64,000 bases of DNA, from the NCBI RefSeq assembly GCF_905475345.1, contig NC_066603.1, positions 919,001 to 983,000 on the forward strand. Reading direction: 5' to 3'. Positions 49,433 to 61,730 of this stretch are shown one piece after another. How positions within the stretch are numbered: the stretch's first letter is position 1; each line of letters starts with the position of its first letter. Both the position numbers and the translations under genes were made by a program. The notes below the pieces were generated by a model, which was given only the letters and a program-made list of their open reading frames with translations, had not been told where the DNA came from and did no database searches. Source of the stretch: Vespula vulgaris (taxonomy: Eukaryota; Arthropoda; Insecta; Hymenoptera; Vespidae).

Positions 49433-49912
49433 GGCCGGCGAGCCTGCAAATGCAACTGCACCGTGTCTATCTACATAAGTGTGTATACCCAACACCATTC
49501 TCTTCGAGACTTATTTTCTCTCTTTCTTTCTCTTTCCTTTTCTCTATCTCTTTCTCTTTCTCTTTCTGTCTCCGTCTCTGTGTATTTCCTTTTATTTTTC
49601 TATCCATTCATCTTTCCATTCTTCGTCGTTCCTTTTTTTTTCTTCTGTTCTTTTCTTAAATGTATCAGAAATGTATTGTATTCCGTCGCGAAATATTCGA
49701 CAAATATTTCCTTTCGATTAATCCGCTTGCGTCGACGTTCGATTAATTAATCAATTAAATAAAACGTTGTTTCCTTCTTTTTTTTTGTTCATAGGTCAAA
49801 GGAAATTGTTGTAATTAATTTTGTTAGGGAATAATTCGAGCGAATTCTCGTTGGCATTCGACGTTCTGCAAACGAAATTTGCCTTTGTCTCGTAATATTA
49901 GAAAGCTCTCTT

Positions 49913-49950
<38 letters not shown>
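49913..49950. repeat. CT microsatellite
   Basis: About 17 CT units. Confidence 0.96.
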
Positions 49951-49956
<6 letters not shown>

Positions 49957-51017
49957 TTGAAAATCCTCTTTACGTTACGAGGATGAGGATTATCTCAGGT
50001 AAAATTGTATCTGTTACGTAATTCAATTTAACGAAATAATTAATACTAAGCTCCCTTGTAATTTGCTCCATGCTTCGGTGGAGTCGTAGGGAACGGAAGA
50101 GAGAAAGAAAGATAGAAGAAAAGAGAAAGAAAGAGAAAGATGGGATTAGCTTGACTCCGTATACGTTCTTTCGATCTCTTCTTCTACGAGAGAATACGAG
50201 GGGTAAGAAAAGAGAGAATCGCTGAATAATTCAAAATGCAACGTCAAGTAGAGACAGAGAGAAAGAGAGAGAGAGAGAGAGTCGAAAAATCGATAGTATC
50301 AAAGTAAGAAAACGTATATATCGACTTCGAATAGAAAATTTTATCTTCTACGAAATACTTAATCTTCTTTCTCCAATGATATAGTATTTTTAAACTATAA
50401 TCTATATAATATAATTATATAATATATATTGTTAGTTTAGTTGCCACTACAACTTAACTGAAGATTATTATTACATAATAAACCCGATACATCTAATACG
50501 ATTCATAGATCAAAGATGATATTTCCAGTTCTAAGATAACCATTCGCGTCGGTGCGATTCTCGTAAAATCGAGAGAAGTTATACGAGAGCTATCTCTCGG
50601 CTCTTTATTACGGTCAAGTAGAAAATGCAAGCGTGCGTAATTCGAATTTAATATATTACGGCTATCCAGACTTTTTTACCAGTTGAAATATTATCCCGGA
50701 CAATCGTTTTTAAATAGGATTTTTCGAGTGTCTGACAAAGAAGAGAAAAAAAAAAAAAATAAAGAAAAAAAAAATAGAACACAATTTAACACGATCTCTT
50801 TACCTCCGCGATATCGGGTGCGAATATTTCTTTTTTCTTTCTATCTTTTTTTTTTTTTTTCTTTATAATTAATTCTATAATTATAAAGCCAAAAAAGAAA
50901 CGACGACGACGCCGAGGAAGAGTGAGGAGTAAGAGAAGAGTTAATAGAATTTTCAGAAAGCTACTTGAAAGCTGTTATTAACAAGTCTCGATAATAATCT
51001 TCGTTTGGTACGTCGAA

Positions 51018-51037
51018 CTATATATACATATACTTAC

Positions 51038-51108
<71 letters not shown>

Positions 51109-51109
51109 T
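51018..51109. repeat. AT microsatellite with AC end
   Basis: Long AT run, about 60 bases of it perfect, ending in ACAC. Confidence 0.96.
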
Positions 51110-51367
51110 TGTATATATAGTTTGGTAAGAAAAAAGAAGAGATGAAAGAAAAGGAGAGACGGTTTCGAGTGGAAAGCACCGTCGAGATCAAACTTTGGTG
51201 CCTTTGGAAAGTTCTTCCTCGCTTAGTTCTCCTTCTTCGTTCCCTTTCCCTTCGTACCTCTTTAAGTAGCGGACGATAGGGAGGGCGAGGTAAGGTTAGA
51301 GGGATTCCACCAATGTGGTCGCCGACAACTAGCCATATCGAAGGAATTCTCAGGAGAAGAAGGAAGT

Positions 51368-51428
51368 ATCTACCTATCTATCTATCTACCTATCTATCTA
51401 TCTATCTATCTATGTATCTATCTATCTG
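51368..51428. repeat. ATCT tetranucleotide microsatellite
   Basis: About 15 ATCT/ACCT units. Confidence 0.95.
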
Positions 51429-52319
51429 TCGGTGGAGAAGAGAGAATCCCGCAATTATCAAGCTGTGCCAGAATACAATGGCTACCGTTCACCTTCTGTC
51501 TCGCCACCCTATATATATATAGTTTTCCTCCCTCATCCCTTAGTTCTTCGATGTCCTTCCCTTATCCTTCTAGTCCAGTCTTACTACTCTATCCACTTTA
51601 CTCTTTCCACACCTTACCGAAAGATCAGATAGAGATTTATAAGCGATAATCTCCGAATCGATGAATCGTCACCTCTCCGAATTGCCATTGGTAACAATAG
51701 TATTATAAAATAATAGTCGAATTATCGTAAACTCTTCAAAAACCATTCAACGCACTATTCTTTTTCATCGATCATCGACGATTATTTTTTTCATCGAGAA
51801 AAAAGCGAGTTCCACAGTTTCATTAATATCGTTCATTTTGTATTTATTTTTCGTTCATCCTTTTGATTTCGTTAAAAGATTGCGTATATTATATCTGTTT
51901 TTTTTTTCTTTTATTATAATCCTTGATATTACATCTTCACGATCGATTCAAATTGATTTTGACGATATACGTACGCGCGTGTATGTACGTACCATCTCTG
52001 TTTGAATTCGTAGTTATAATTTCGTTTCTTTTTCAATTTGTATTCTCCAATATTTATAATATCGATTAAAATTGTTCGCGTCTTTATAAATAATTTAAAT
52101 GAATTTTCATGTATATATATATATATTCTCCCTAATTCAATATAACAAATTCACGTACGTTTGATAAAGTTTCAATGTATCATAGCAAAAGCGACCCTGG
52201 TATCTTTTCGATGGTACGTACGTACCCGAATACATTTTTAATTCAAAAATATCGAATTTATAATAAATATCCGACTATAATTTGATATATAAGATAGATT
52301 CGTTTGTCGTAATAAAACG

Positions 52320-52560
52320 GGTAGGGGATATTTTCGATTTTAAAATGTTCTCACGATCGGCCGATCGAAGAAAATGGCGCCCTTTATGGACGTAAACGCG
52401 ATTATTAGAAGAGTCCGTGTACGTGCCGCGAGTATAATTCCGAGTACTTCGAGTTAATATCGTACGAGCGAGCTCCTACGTGCGTTATCGATCGATCCAT
52501 ATCGGTCTCGCCACCAACGAACGCTTCATAAAAAGTAAAGGGTACGTTCATACGTACGTA
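52320..52560. other. Unique CpG-rich block in intron 1
   Basis: Repeat-free block containing ATGGCGCC and several CGATCG-type words, ending in a TACGTACG cluster. An ATGGC (Pho/YY1-like) core is visible, but one core is not diagnostic. No coding frame. Confidence 0.25.
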
Positions 52561-52619
52561 CGTCCGTGTGTTATATCCGTGTGTCCGTCAATGTGAAAAA
52601 GAGAGATAGAAAGACAGAG

Positions 52620-52626
<7 letters not shown>

Positions 52627-52694
<68 letters not shown>

Positions 52695-52695
52695 C
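52627..52695. repeat. Long GA microsatellite
   Basis: GA run of about 34 units with one GAAA interruption, among the longest in the window. Confidence 0.97.
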
Positions 52696-52900
52696 AGTTA
52701 TATCCACGAGGAATCCCAATAAGTTTTTCCTCGAGGCTTCGATCCACAATCGGTTTGTATACGTGATTCCATATTGGTGGTGGTGATGGGGATGGTGACG
52801 ATGGTAGTAGTAATGGTGGTGGAATCGTTCGCGAAAAATTCCTTTCACCACCGGAAATAATAACGCGTTGGACTTGGTCTTAAATTCTTACCGCTCTTTA

Positions 52901-53125
52901 CTCCTTCTCTTCTTATTACTCCTCTTCCACTTTCTCATCTTTCTCCTTCTTCTTCTATTTCTCTTTTCTTTTATTTTTTTCTTTTCTCGTCTTATTCTTC
53001 TTCTTCCACTTCTACTTCTACTTCTCTCTTTTATCTCTTCTTTTTATTTTTTCTTTTCTAGTCTTCTTTTTCCTCTTCTTTTTCTTCTTTTTCTTCTTCT
53101 TCTTCTTCTTCTTCTTCTTTCTCGC
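52901..53125. repeat. CTT/TTC-rich pyrimidine region
   Basis: About 225 bases that are nearly all C and T, ending in a TTC run (53093-53120). The 138-codon plus frame here is a Leu/Phe repeat translation. Confidence 0.92.
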
Positions 53126-53404
53126 TCTTTTTTTTTTGTTTCTTACTTTGTCGCACGATTTTTTTTCTCCTTTTACCACGTTATACCTCCACGTAATATC
53201 GTTCGATCAATTATTTACGACATTTTAGGGGATGATCTTTTTATTTTTATATATCGATATAATGAAAATGAGAGCGATCTGTAGATATGTAATTATAATT
53301 TTATTTTATTTCGAGTGTCGAATTTTTTTCTTCTTTTCATTATGAAACGATCAATTATTCTTACTCGAGAATAATGTATTTGTTTATGTTTATGTGCGCG
53401 TCTA

Positions 53405-53409
<5 letters not shown>

Positions 53410-53440
<31 letters not shown>
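53410..53440. repeat. GA microsatellite
   Basis: About 15 GA units. Confidence 0.95.
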
Positions 53441-53441
<1 letters not shown>

Positions 53442-53831
53442 TGTGTTGGTGTTTAAGTCAAACCACGGACAGAGTTTCTTAATAATAAATTCCATTGAGT
53501 GAGTAGGGGTAAAAAGGTTGAGAGGGAGGGAGGAACAGAGAGAAACAGAGTCAGTGTGTGAGAGAGAGAGAGAGAGAGAGCTGGGATGGAAAGTTGAAAT
53601 TTTTTTCTCTATCTCGAAGAAAGAATTTGCGCGGGATCGTAATATTAATTAGATTTACAAACTTTCGTTTTGAAATGGATTGAGGAGGTGGAGGAGGAGG
53701 AGAAGGAGGAGGAGAGGGAAGAAGAGTATAGAAGTGAAAAAATGCCTTCTCCAGATATGCTTTTACATTGAGAAAAATCAACGAGGAGAAACGTTCGTTC
53801 GTTGCGTAACAATATATCGTTAGTACCATAG

Positions 53832-53869
<38 letters not shown>

Positions 53870-54856
53870 TACTCTCGCGTATATACACTTTCTATCCCTT
53901 CCCTCATTTTTTTCTTCTCGGTGGTAGAGTTATGAGAAAAAGTTTTTAACCGTAAGCGCGCGTTCCTCGTGTCTAAAGCGGCGTAATACTTTTTTCTTCT
54001 TCTTCTTTTTTTTATGGTTTTTTTTATTTTTTTATTGTGCATAGGTAGTACAGCTTTTACGTATGTACGTACATATGTGCGTGCGCGCGTGTGTGTACAC
54101 ACACACACACACATATATACATATATATACTCGAACAAACCGATGAAAATAACTGACCGTTTCGAAGTTAAAGGTCACTCTTTATATCTCTTTCTATCTC
54201 TCTTTTTTTTCTTTTGTGAAAAATAGTTCTTAATTATTTGAACATTAAGTAATTACTACTATATATATGTAAATACGCACGTGTGTACGTTAAACGTGTA
54301 TAAATGTGTAATTATAAGGTATATTATTTATCGTTTCACATTTCTTTCTTCTTTTTTGAATTTATTTTTACAAGTTTTTCTAATATTTCTTGTTTGTTGT
54401 TTTTTTTCCTAGGTCTTTTTTTCTTGTTCTTTCCTTACTTCTTTTTTCAGTTTATTTCCTTTTTGCTTCGTCTTTTTTCCTATTCTTTTTTTTCTTCTTT
54501 TTTTTTCCGTTAGAGTTTAGCAATAGTGAGAAAAGTTAGTGTTCAAAGGAGGTGTTCAAAAAAAGGGAACACCGAATGTAACGAATAACAACGCGTTATA
54601 TCGGTTAAAAAGTCCAAAGTATAAAGAATAACTGTGTGCGAGAGGAATTTCAAACGTTCGGAAAGTGCAATTAAAAAGGAGAGGGAGAAAGGAAAGAGAG
54701 AGAGAGAGAGGAGAGAGAGAATATAGAGGTCGGACGATTTGTAGGGTAGAACTTTTCGTTGCAACGAGAAAACGATCGATTGAACGATTTGAAATGAGAG
54801 AGAAAGAGAAAAACAAAAAGAAAGAAAGAAAAAGACAGAGAAAGAAAGAGAGAAAG

Positions 54857-54858
<2 letters not shown>

Positions 54859-54892
<34 letters not shown>
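54859..54892. repeat. GA microsatellite
   Basis: About 16 GA units at the end of a GAAA-rich stretch. Confidence 0.95.
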
Positions 54893-54894
<2 letters not shown>

Positions 54895-55062
54895 CAAAGG
54901 CCGTGAAAAGCGATTGATGACAATCGGGAAGCAATTTCAACTCGGCCTTCTTTTAAACTCGCTATTCTTTTCGTTTCTTTTCTCGATGGTGGTACCTAGT
55001 GCGCCGAACTTGTTACGATTAGGACTTGGCTTGCGAAGTTTCGAGATTACCCTAGAAGAAAC

Positions 55063-55069
<7 letters not shown>

Positions 55070-55113
<44 letters not shown>
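55070..55113. repeat. GA microsatellite
   Basis: About 21 GA units. Together with 54859-54892 it makes the 254-codon plus frame at 54665-55429 an Arg/Glu repeat artefact. Confidence 0.96.
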
Positions 55114-55116
<3 letters not shown>

Positions 55117-55830
55117 TAGAAAGAACGAACAGAAAAAGAAGTCTATCATGGATAATTATCAAGAAGGATTTTCTAATTACAAATTTTCCACAGTTTCCGC
55201 GATTTTCATCATTGTTTTACTTCCTCTCATTCTTCTACACTCTCGTTCGACCAAATCTCTAAATCTCTTCTCTCTCTCTCTTTCCTTATTTTCTGCTTTA
55301 CCACGAGAGAAAAACTTTGACTTCAATAATCTCTTTTTTATCTTTCTCTCTCTCTCTCTCTTTCTTTCTCTCTCTCTCTCTTTCTCTCTTTTACTTCCCA
55401 AAGAACTGAAAAGCGAGAATCGACGTTAAGAAGGAATATAAATCGCGATAGATCCGTTCGATCCTCTTTCGTATTCGTAAATCCGAAGGATTATCGATTC
55501 GTCTTATAGCTCTAGGATCTTTCTTTCCTTTGGATCCTTCGAGCGCGAACCATTTTCTACTTTTACCTCTTCTTCTTCTTCTTCTTCTTTCTCTTCTTTC
55601 TTTTGCTCCTCCTCTTCTTCATCTTCTTCTTTTTCTTTTTGTTCCACTTGCCGCCTGGCAGTCGCGAGAAAATCCCGATAAGTCTTCTCGCTCGCGGCCA
55701 ATCCAATCGTCGGTGTCGATTCGTCGTCAATGCCGGCTCGACCGAAAGCGAATATAGCTGAGTATATACCTTCTTTTCACTGACGTGGAAAAGAAGTCGA
55801 AGAAAGGGAAGAAAAGAGAGAAAGAGAAAG

Positions 55831-55831
<1 letters not shown>

Positions 55832-55861
<30 letters not shown>

Positions 55862-55862
55862 G
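55832..55862. repeat. GATA microsatellite
   Basis: About seven GATA units. Confidence 0.95.
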
Positions 55863-56009
55863 AAGAGGTAAGAGAAGGATCGTGTCTCGTGAGGGCTCCT
55901 TTACGAGGATGTGCGAGTGCTGATAAATAAATAACGCGTTCGTTCGTACTTTCCTTCCTTCTTTCCTTCCTTCCATCATTCGAGAAAAAAAGTGAGAAAG
56001 AGAGAAAAA

Positions 56010-56011
56010 AA

Positions 56012-56048
<37 letters not shown>

Positions 56049-56055
56049 AAGAAAA
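56010..56055. repeat. GAAA tetranucleotide microsatellite
   Basis: About nine GAAA units with a GATA change. Confidence 0.94.
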
Positions 56056-57832
56056 AGAGGAGAGAAAAAAGAACAGGAGAAGAAGGAGAGAAGGAAGTAG
56101 TAGGTACGGTCAAGAGTCGGATGGCGAAGTAGTAAAGGAAAGTAACGCGAGCCCGTAAAAGAGAATCAATTCGATTCCCAAGTCGTCGTTCCCTCTCTCT
56201 CTCTCTCTCTCTCTCTCACTCTTTCACTCTCTATCTCTATCTCCTTCTCCTTCTCATCCTCATCCTCTTCCTTCTCTTCCTCTTCCTTTTTCCACGACTA
56301 TCTCGTATCTTTTCCTCGCCTTCTCGGTCCACCCTCTCTTCCGACTGAGCACACGCCTGACTCCTCGCTCCACTAAACGAGAAAGAGAGAGAGAGCGAGA
56401 GAGAGAGAGAGAAAGAAAAAGAGGAAGAAATTCAGGCCCTCCCTCATCCTCTCCGTACGTTCCTTCTCTCCGTGCAACAAGTGCGCCTCGGCTCGCATCT
56501 TTAAGAAAGCTGCTGGCCGACCCTCCCTCTCGTTCAAGACGCCACCATTCTACGCCCAGATCCTCTCTCTCTCTTTCTCTCTCTCTCTTTTTTTTCCTGT
56601 TATTTTTTTCTCTTTCTTACTCTTTTTTAGTCCGATTCTTACTTTCGTCCTTCTCATCCTTCTCCTTCTCCCTCTTCGCTTCTCACATTTTCTTTTCACT
56701 CCTCTTACTGTAGCCAACAGCCAACCCACAACTACCTTCCAAATCACTCCCGGTACTCTTTACTTTCCAGTCACTCTTTCTTCCCTCTCTCTTTCTTACT
56801 TTTCTCTTTCTCTCTCTCTCTCTCTCTCTCGCTCTTTCTCTTCTTCTTGTTTTCATCTTCCTTTCTTTTTCCACTCTTTCCGACTTCCTTCCTTACGACT
56901 TTCAACGATCCTCCCGACTACCAAATCGATTTGAATTTTCTACTTTTCTCTCTATCTATCTATCTATATATCTGTCTATCTATCTATCTGACTCTCTCTC
57001 TCTCTCTCTTGTTCTTTTTTTATTTCTCGCTGCTTTTTATTCGATGGAAAGACAGCTTGGAGGATAGAAAGGGAGGAGGATTCATACATATGTGCATACG
57101 GCGTAAGCTCGTTCGAGCGAAGAGGAAAAGTGCCGATGGAACTTTCGAAAGAGGTCGGAGGTACCACACCTTCCTCTTATTTCTTCCTTTCTTTCTTTCT
57201 TTTTTTCTTTTTCTTTCATTCCTTTTCTTTCTTCTCTTTCTCTCGATGAAAAGCTGGACTGCGAGTGATTCCGAAGGAAAAAAAGAAGAGAGAAAAAAAA
57301 GAAACGAGAAAAGAAAAAAAAGGGAAAGAATGCTCCTGTATACGATTTCCTTGAAGAAGAAAGGAAAAGAAAAAAAAAAAAAGTAGAAAAAGAAAAAAGG
57401 AAATATAGAAGAGCCTCGTTGAAATGCCTGGAATTTTTCAGTTCAAAGGGATGACTTCTTTATTTATTTTTTCTTCTTTTCTTTTTTTCAAACCCACCTC
57501 CAAAAGCCCTCTCGTACTTTGTGCCCTTATCACTTCGCTACACGTCTTCCTTTTCTTTCGATGATTGTTACGAAGGCAAGGAGCTACCAAACGGATTCTA
57601 CAAAGTACGATAACAAATTCCCTTTTCTATAATAATATTTAACGATGATGATAATGATCTATAATAAAGGCACACACATACGGTATATACAATCGAAATT
57701 GAGATCTACGGACGAAAGACCGAGGAAAAAATAAATGAAAATTTTATGATTATGGTAAAGTCTCTTAATGAAACGATTGAAAGGAGAATGGAGACGGAAA
57801 TTAAAGGGGTTCATACGTTCGTTGACATAATC

Positions 57833-57875
57833 GAGTGAGTGAGTGAGTGAATGAGTGAATGAATGAGTGAATGAA
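57833..57875. repeat. GAGT/GAAT tetranucleotide microsatellite
   Basis: About ten GAGT/GAAT units. Confidence 0.94.
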
Positions 57876-57921
57876 AGTGTGTATGTGTGAGAAAAAGAGA
57901 GAGACAGAGAGAGGATATCAC

Positions 57922-57923
<2 letters not shown>

Positions 57924-57953
<30 letters not shown>

Positions 57954-57983
57954 GAATATTACCTCTACGAAAAAAGAGAGTAG

Positions 57984-58021
<38 letters not shown>
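57924..58021. repeat. CT tract and GA tract in inverted arrangement
   Basis: CT run (57924-57953) and GA run (57988-58021), 34 bases apart and complementary. Confidence 0.96.
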
Positions 58022-58026
<5 letters not shown>

Positions 58027-58482
58027 AAGGGAGAGGAAGAGATAGGGGAAAAAGGGTTCGATTGTCATCCGACGAAACGCGTGAAATTTATCGGCGGTTT
58101 AATGCCCTTCGGGACGTTTATAGGGGCGCAATAAATAAAAGCCGATCGGTGTTACGGCAACGATCGGTCGAGAGGGTGTGAGGAAGAGGAGGGAGAGTTT
58201 TAGCGAGGATGAGAGAAAGGGAGAGAGAGAGATAGACAGAGAGGTACGTGCACGCGCGCACTCGTCCCTCTGTCCCTTCATCCCTCTATCCCTCTATACG
58301 TCGTAGTATCGAAAGAAGCATCGAGAACGAGTCCTCTTCGACTTTGTCCGCTTGGACTTCGTTCGATTCGATCGTTAAAAGTAATTTACGTGAAATAAGC
58401 TCTTTCTCTCTGTCTCTCTCTCTCTCTCTCTTTCTTTTTATCTTTTTGTCTGTCTCTTTCTGTCTATCTCACTGTCTGTTTG

Positions 58483-58516
<34 letters not shown>

Positions 58517-58807
58517 TCTCTTTCTTTCTCCAAGAGATATCTTTATCATCGTTACCCATTTTTAAGCTCGAGTATATACAGTTCTTCTTATCGATCGTCC
58601 TGATTTCAACTCCGTACAATTTTATCTACATTTATAGATATATAGATATATATCTATGGATAATAATGTCCGTAAAAATTTCTGACGGGTAAATCGGATA
58701 AAAACTCTATTCTCGAACGAAGTTGGTTAATGGTTAATCGACGCGATTCTGTGTACGGATATAATATGATCGTAACGTTTGTAATTAAATTTTCGTTCGT
58801 ACTGATT

Positions 58808-58870
58808 ATTATTATTATCATTATTATTATTATTATTATTATCATTATTATTACCATCATCATCATTATC
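58808..58870. repeat. ATT/ATC trinucleotide tract
   Basis: ATT units with ATC interruptions; a poly-isoleucine frame results. Confidence 0.95.
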
Positions 58871-59628
58871 GTCAAAGTTACTAATACGACCGATGATACT
58901 GATTTCAGATTTAGTGTGAACGAAAGTAAAAGAATTCTTCGTAAATTCGTAAATTTTGTTGTGCCATAAAGCAAGAGTACGTACGTACGTATACACGTTG
59001 AATTATCTTCGATATCTTTTATAGTAGATTTGTTAGAATTTTATGAGAAATAAAACCGAGGGAAGAGACAAGAGAAATTTCTCTCTCCCTCTCTCTCTCT
59101 CTCTCTTCTCGTCAAAGAATCACAGGCAGTTCGGTGAGTACTTTTAACGATCCTAACCACCACCTTCACCGAGAAGGAAAGTTATTAATGATCCAAGTTG
59201 GGAGAACGTACAGAGGAAATGTAGCTATCGAACGGAGCAAGTTTTTTTCTTTTTTCTTCTTTTCTTTCTTTTTTTTCTTTCTTTATTTTTCTCCTCGTTC
59301 TTTTTTTTCGAATCTTTTCTCTCTCTCTCTCTCTCTCTCTCATACACACAATGTATCCCACTCACTCTTTTTCGAGTTCACTCTTTCGGACTTCTTCGTC
59401 GAGTTGGTAGATCGGCTTACAAATTACGCCGAAAGTTCCTTCGGATAATGGATTCCGGAATAAATGAAACTGCCTGGCTATAATTTAAACGGATACCCCA
59501 GGAAAAGGTACTTTTCGTCACGGCGTGAGGAATGGCGAAGTGACTAGGAACTGGCAGAAAATCGATCGCTCGGACTTTGGCCGCTGACCGAGACTCGTCT
59601 CCTCTTTCTCCTCCTCCCTTCTCCTCAT

Positions 59629-59690
59629 CCTCACATTCTCCTCATCCTCATCCTCATCCTCATCCTCATCCTCATCCTCATCCTCGTTCT
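59629..59690. repeat. CATCCT hexanucleotide repeat
   Basis: About nine CATCCT units. The frames read as Pro-His or Asp-Glu alternations. Confidence 0.95.
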
Positions 59691-59758
59691 CCTCCCCTTC
59701 GTCTGCTACCCTCGTGTTTCCACGTTGAAACGCGACTCGCCGAGAAATCCTTCTCTTT

Positions 59759-59761
<3 letters not shown>

Positions 59762-59797
<36 letters not shown>
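59762..59797. repeat. AC microsatellite
   Basis: About 15 AC units, about 800 bases downstream of exon 1 in transcription direction. Confidence 0.96.
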
Positions 59798-59798
<1 letters not shown>

Positions 59799-60582
59799 GT
59801 ACGTACATAGATATACAACTATACCTATCCATCTGTATATGTGTAACGCAAAAAAGCTCACCGAGATTTATTCGCGGTCACGCTGCACGTAATCTCGACG
59901 GTTTATCGAACGTAATCACGTACGTTCGATCTTTTTCGTTTCGTTTCGTTTCGTTTCTTTCTTTTTTTTTCTATTTTTCCTTTCTTTTTTTTATTTTTGA
60001 CCCACCTCCTCCATTTGTTTCCTATTTTTTTTTGTTCTCTCCGATTTTTTCTCCTCTTTTTTTTTGTCGTTTTTTTCCGATTTTAACGCCTACGATTTTA
60101 ACCGATCCTCTTTTCTCCTTTTAACCCTGGCGACAGTATAAAAAACGAGACAAAAAGATACGATGCGTAAACGCGCGCGTCGCGAATCGTGCGATCATCC
60201 GTCTATTCATTCTTTTCTCCATAATAGATACGGATTCGACTTTACGTACGAATTTATTTCCCGTTGAAATATGGTAATGAAAAATAATGTCGAGTCGGAT
60301 CGATGATAGAGCGATGGAATAAAAGGATATGTGAACGTTTTTGTCGGATCGTTGTTTTCACTTCTTTTTTTTTGTCCTTTTTTTTTTAACTATTTTCTAC
60401 CTGTTTTTATAACGGGAACCAATTAACCAATTACATGTAACTTGTTCCTATTAAAACATAATACTAGTCGACATTTTTTATCGAGCATCCTCGGAATTTT
60501 ATAGCAATAATAACAATATCCTTTATGTCCGTCCAAGAGATTTCCAGGATGATCTCCCATAGGTATTTGTGTTATTACTTAC

Positions 60583-60640
60583 CACGAACAAGGATGAGGG
60601 CGCTGAACAGGAGCACGGTTTTCAACGGCCAACTGGCCAT
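60583..60640 (-). CDS. Dscam: Dscam-family receptor, coding exon 1 (start codon and signal peptide)
   Basis: This exon encodes residues 1-19 and the first base of codon 20. The peptide begins MASWPLKTVLLFSALILVR, with a short positively charged start followed by a hydrophobic core, as expected of a cleaved signal peptide for a cell-surface protein. The ATG at 60640-60638 is chosen because an in-frame TGA lies 24 bases upstream inside the same exon and the start context is strong (A at -3, G at +4). The exon ends with G followed by a consensus donor, GTAAGT, at 60582-60577. The split codon (G + GA) joins exon 2 in frame as glycine 20. The next coding exon is about 40 kb away. The exon alone would not be identifiable; it is assigned from strand, phase, signal-peptide character and perfect joining to the Ig1 exon. 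Confidence 0.85.
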
Positions 60641-60675
60641 CCTGGCTTGGACCGTTACGTCGATTCAGCTTCCTC
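60641..60675 (-). other. 5' UTR part of the start-codon exon, with upstream splice acceptor
   Basis: On the minus strand the bases just before this segment read TTGTATTGTTTCAG, a plausible 3' splice site with AG at 60677-60676. The 35 bases that follow contain an in-frame TGA before the ATG, so they cannot be coding in the Dscam frame. The simplest reading is that the start-codon exon is the second exon and that a noncoding leader exon lies upstream, in 60676-64000 or outside the window. The acceptor is judged by eye; transcription could instead begin nearby. Confidence 0.55.
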
Positions 60676-61693
60676 CTGAAACAATACAAGCGTGCTCAAT
60701 CAATCAACCCATCCATCCAGATCCCCAGCCAACCTTCTCTCTCTGTCCCTCTCTCTCTCTCTCTCTGTCTTTCTCTTTTTCTCTCTCCCTTTCTCTTTCA
60801 CCCACCCGCATATATATCTACGTATATACATCAGCTCTGTCTGCTTCCCTCAACACTCTCCACCTTTCGTCTCGTCTTTTCTGGCAGTCTGCCCGTCCGA
60901 CCACCCCCACCCACCCACCCACCCAGCCCTCCATACTACCTACCATACTCTACAACGTATCGACAATTTTTTTTTCGCCTCTCAAATCCCTAGCCAGGGG
61001 TTTGTCCGCTCAATGAAAGTCCTGCTAGCGAGTATATATATCTACTTATATATTATACATACGTACGTATATGTGTGTGTGTGTCTATACGTCGCAAACA
61101 TAATCGTAAAATATGCATACCCTTATTCGACTTCTCATATGCTTTTATTATATATATCTACTATGAAATTATCAAAGCTTACGTGTTATCGTACACGTGT
61201 TGTGTATCACGATCACGTATACATTTTACGCGTATTAACATGACACAATTTCATTTTCTCAGTAGCTGCTTGCTTTCCCTTTTCTTTTGTTTTCTTTTGT
61301 TTTCTTATCTGTATTCTTTTTGCTTTTCTTTTTTGGAAAAACTAAAGAGGGGAAATATAGAAGCCGGTGGTAACCGGTTTCCAGGGAAACTTCCCAACGA
61401 CTAAATAATTCGAAGGACTCGTTAACGTGGAAGCACTAGATGGAGGATAAATTTCGCTAATTACTCCTCGATGATGGCGCTCCACTCTAACAGCTACCAG
61501 CACTTACTACACAGCTATTTTCTTCGTTGGTTTCTTTCCTTTTTCTTCGGCTTCTTTGGGAGCTTCGTTAAGAGACGAAAAAAGACGGTGTCGCTGTATG
61601 TAAGTGTATACATTTGTTTGTGTGTATGTATGTGTGGTGTAGACGTGTCCAGAAGAAAGTTTCATCGAAGCGAGACGTCCACGTAAAACGTAT

Positions 61694-61730
<37 letters not shown>
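61694..61730. repeat. GT-AT compound microsatellite
   Basis: About 13 GT units followed by AT units, upstream of the start-codon exon. Confidence 0.95.

Larger units (their letters stand above)
20291..60582 (-). other. Intron 1 of the Dscam-family gene (about 40.3 kb)
   Basis: Separates the signal-peptide exon from the Ig1 exon, with a GTAAGT donor at 60582 and an acceptor at 20291. Very long first introns are usual in Dscam genes. It is dominated by microsatellites; no other splice-bounded conserved coding exon was recognised on either strand. Two AG|GTAA(A/G) sequences on the sense strand, at 37388/37389 and 49411/49412, could be recursive-splice points. The intron could host nested or antisense noncoding transcripts, which cannot be seen from sequence alone. 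Confidence 0.85.

Noticed and set aside
54665..55429. 254-codon plus-strand frame, the longest in the window
   Set aside because: It is mostly Arg/Glu and Ser/Leu from GA and CT microsatellites; no domain or splice-supported structure.
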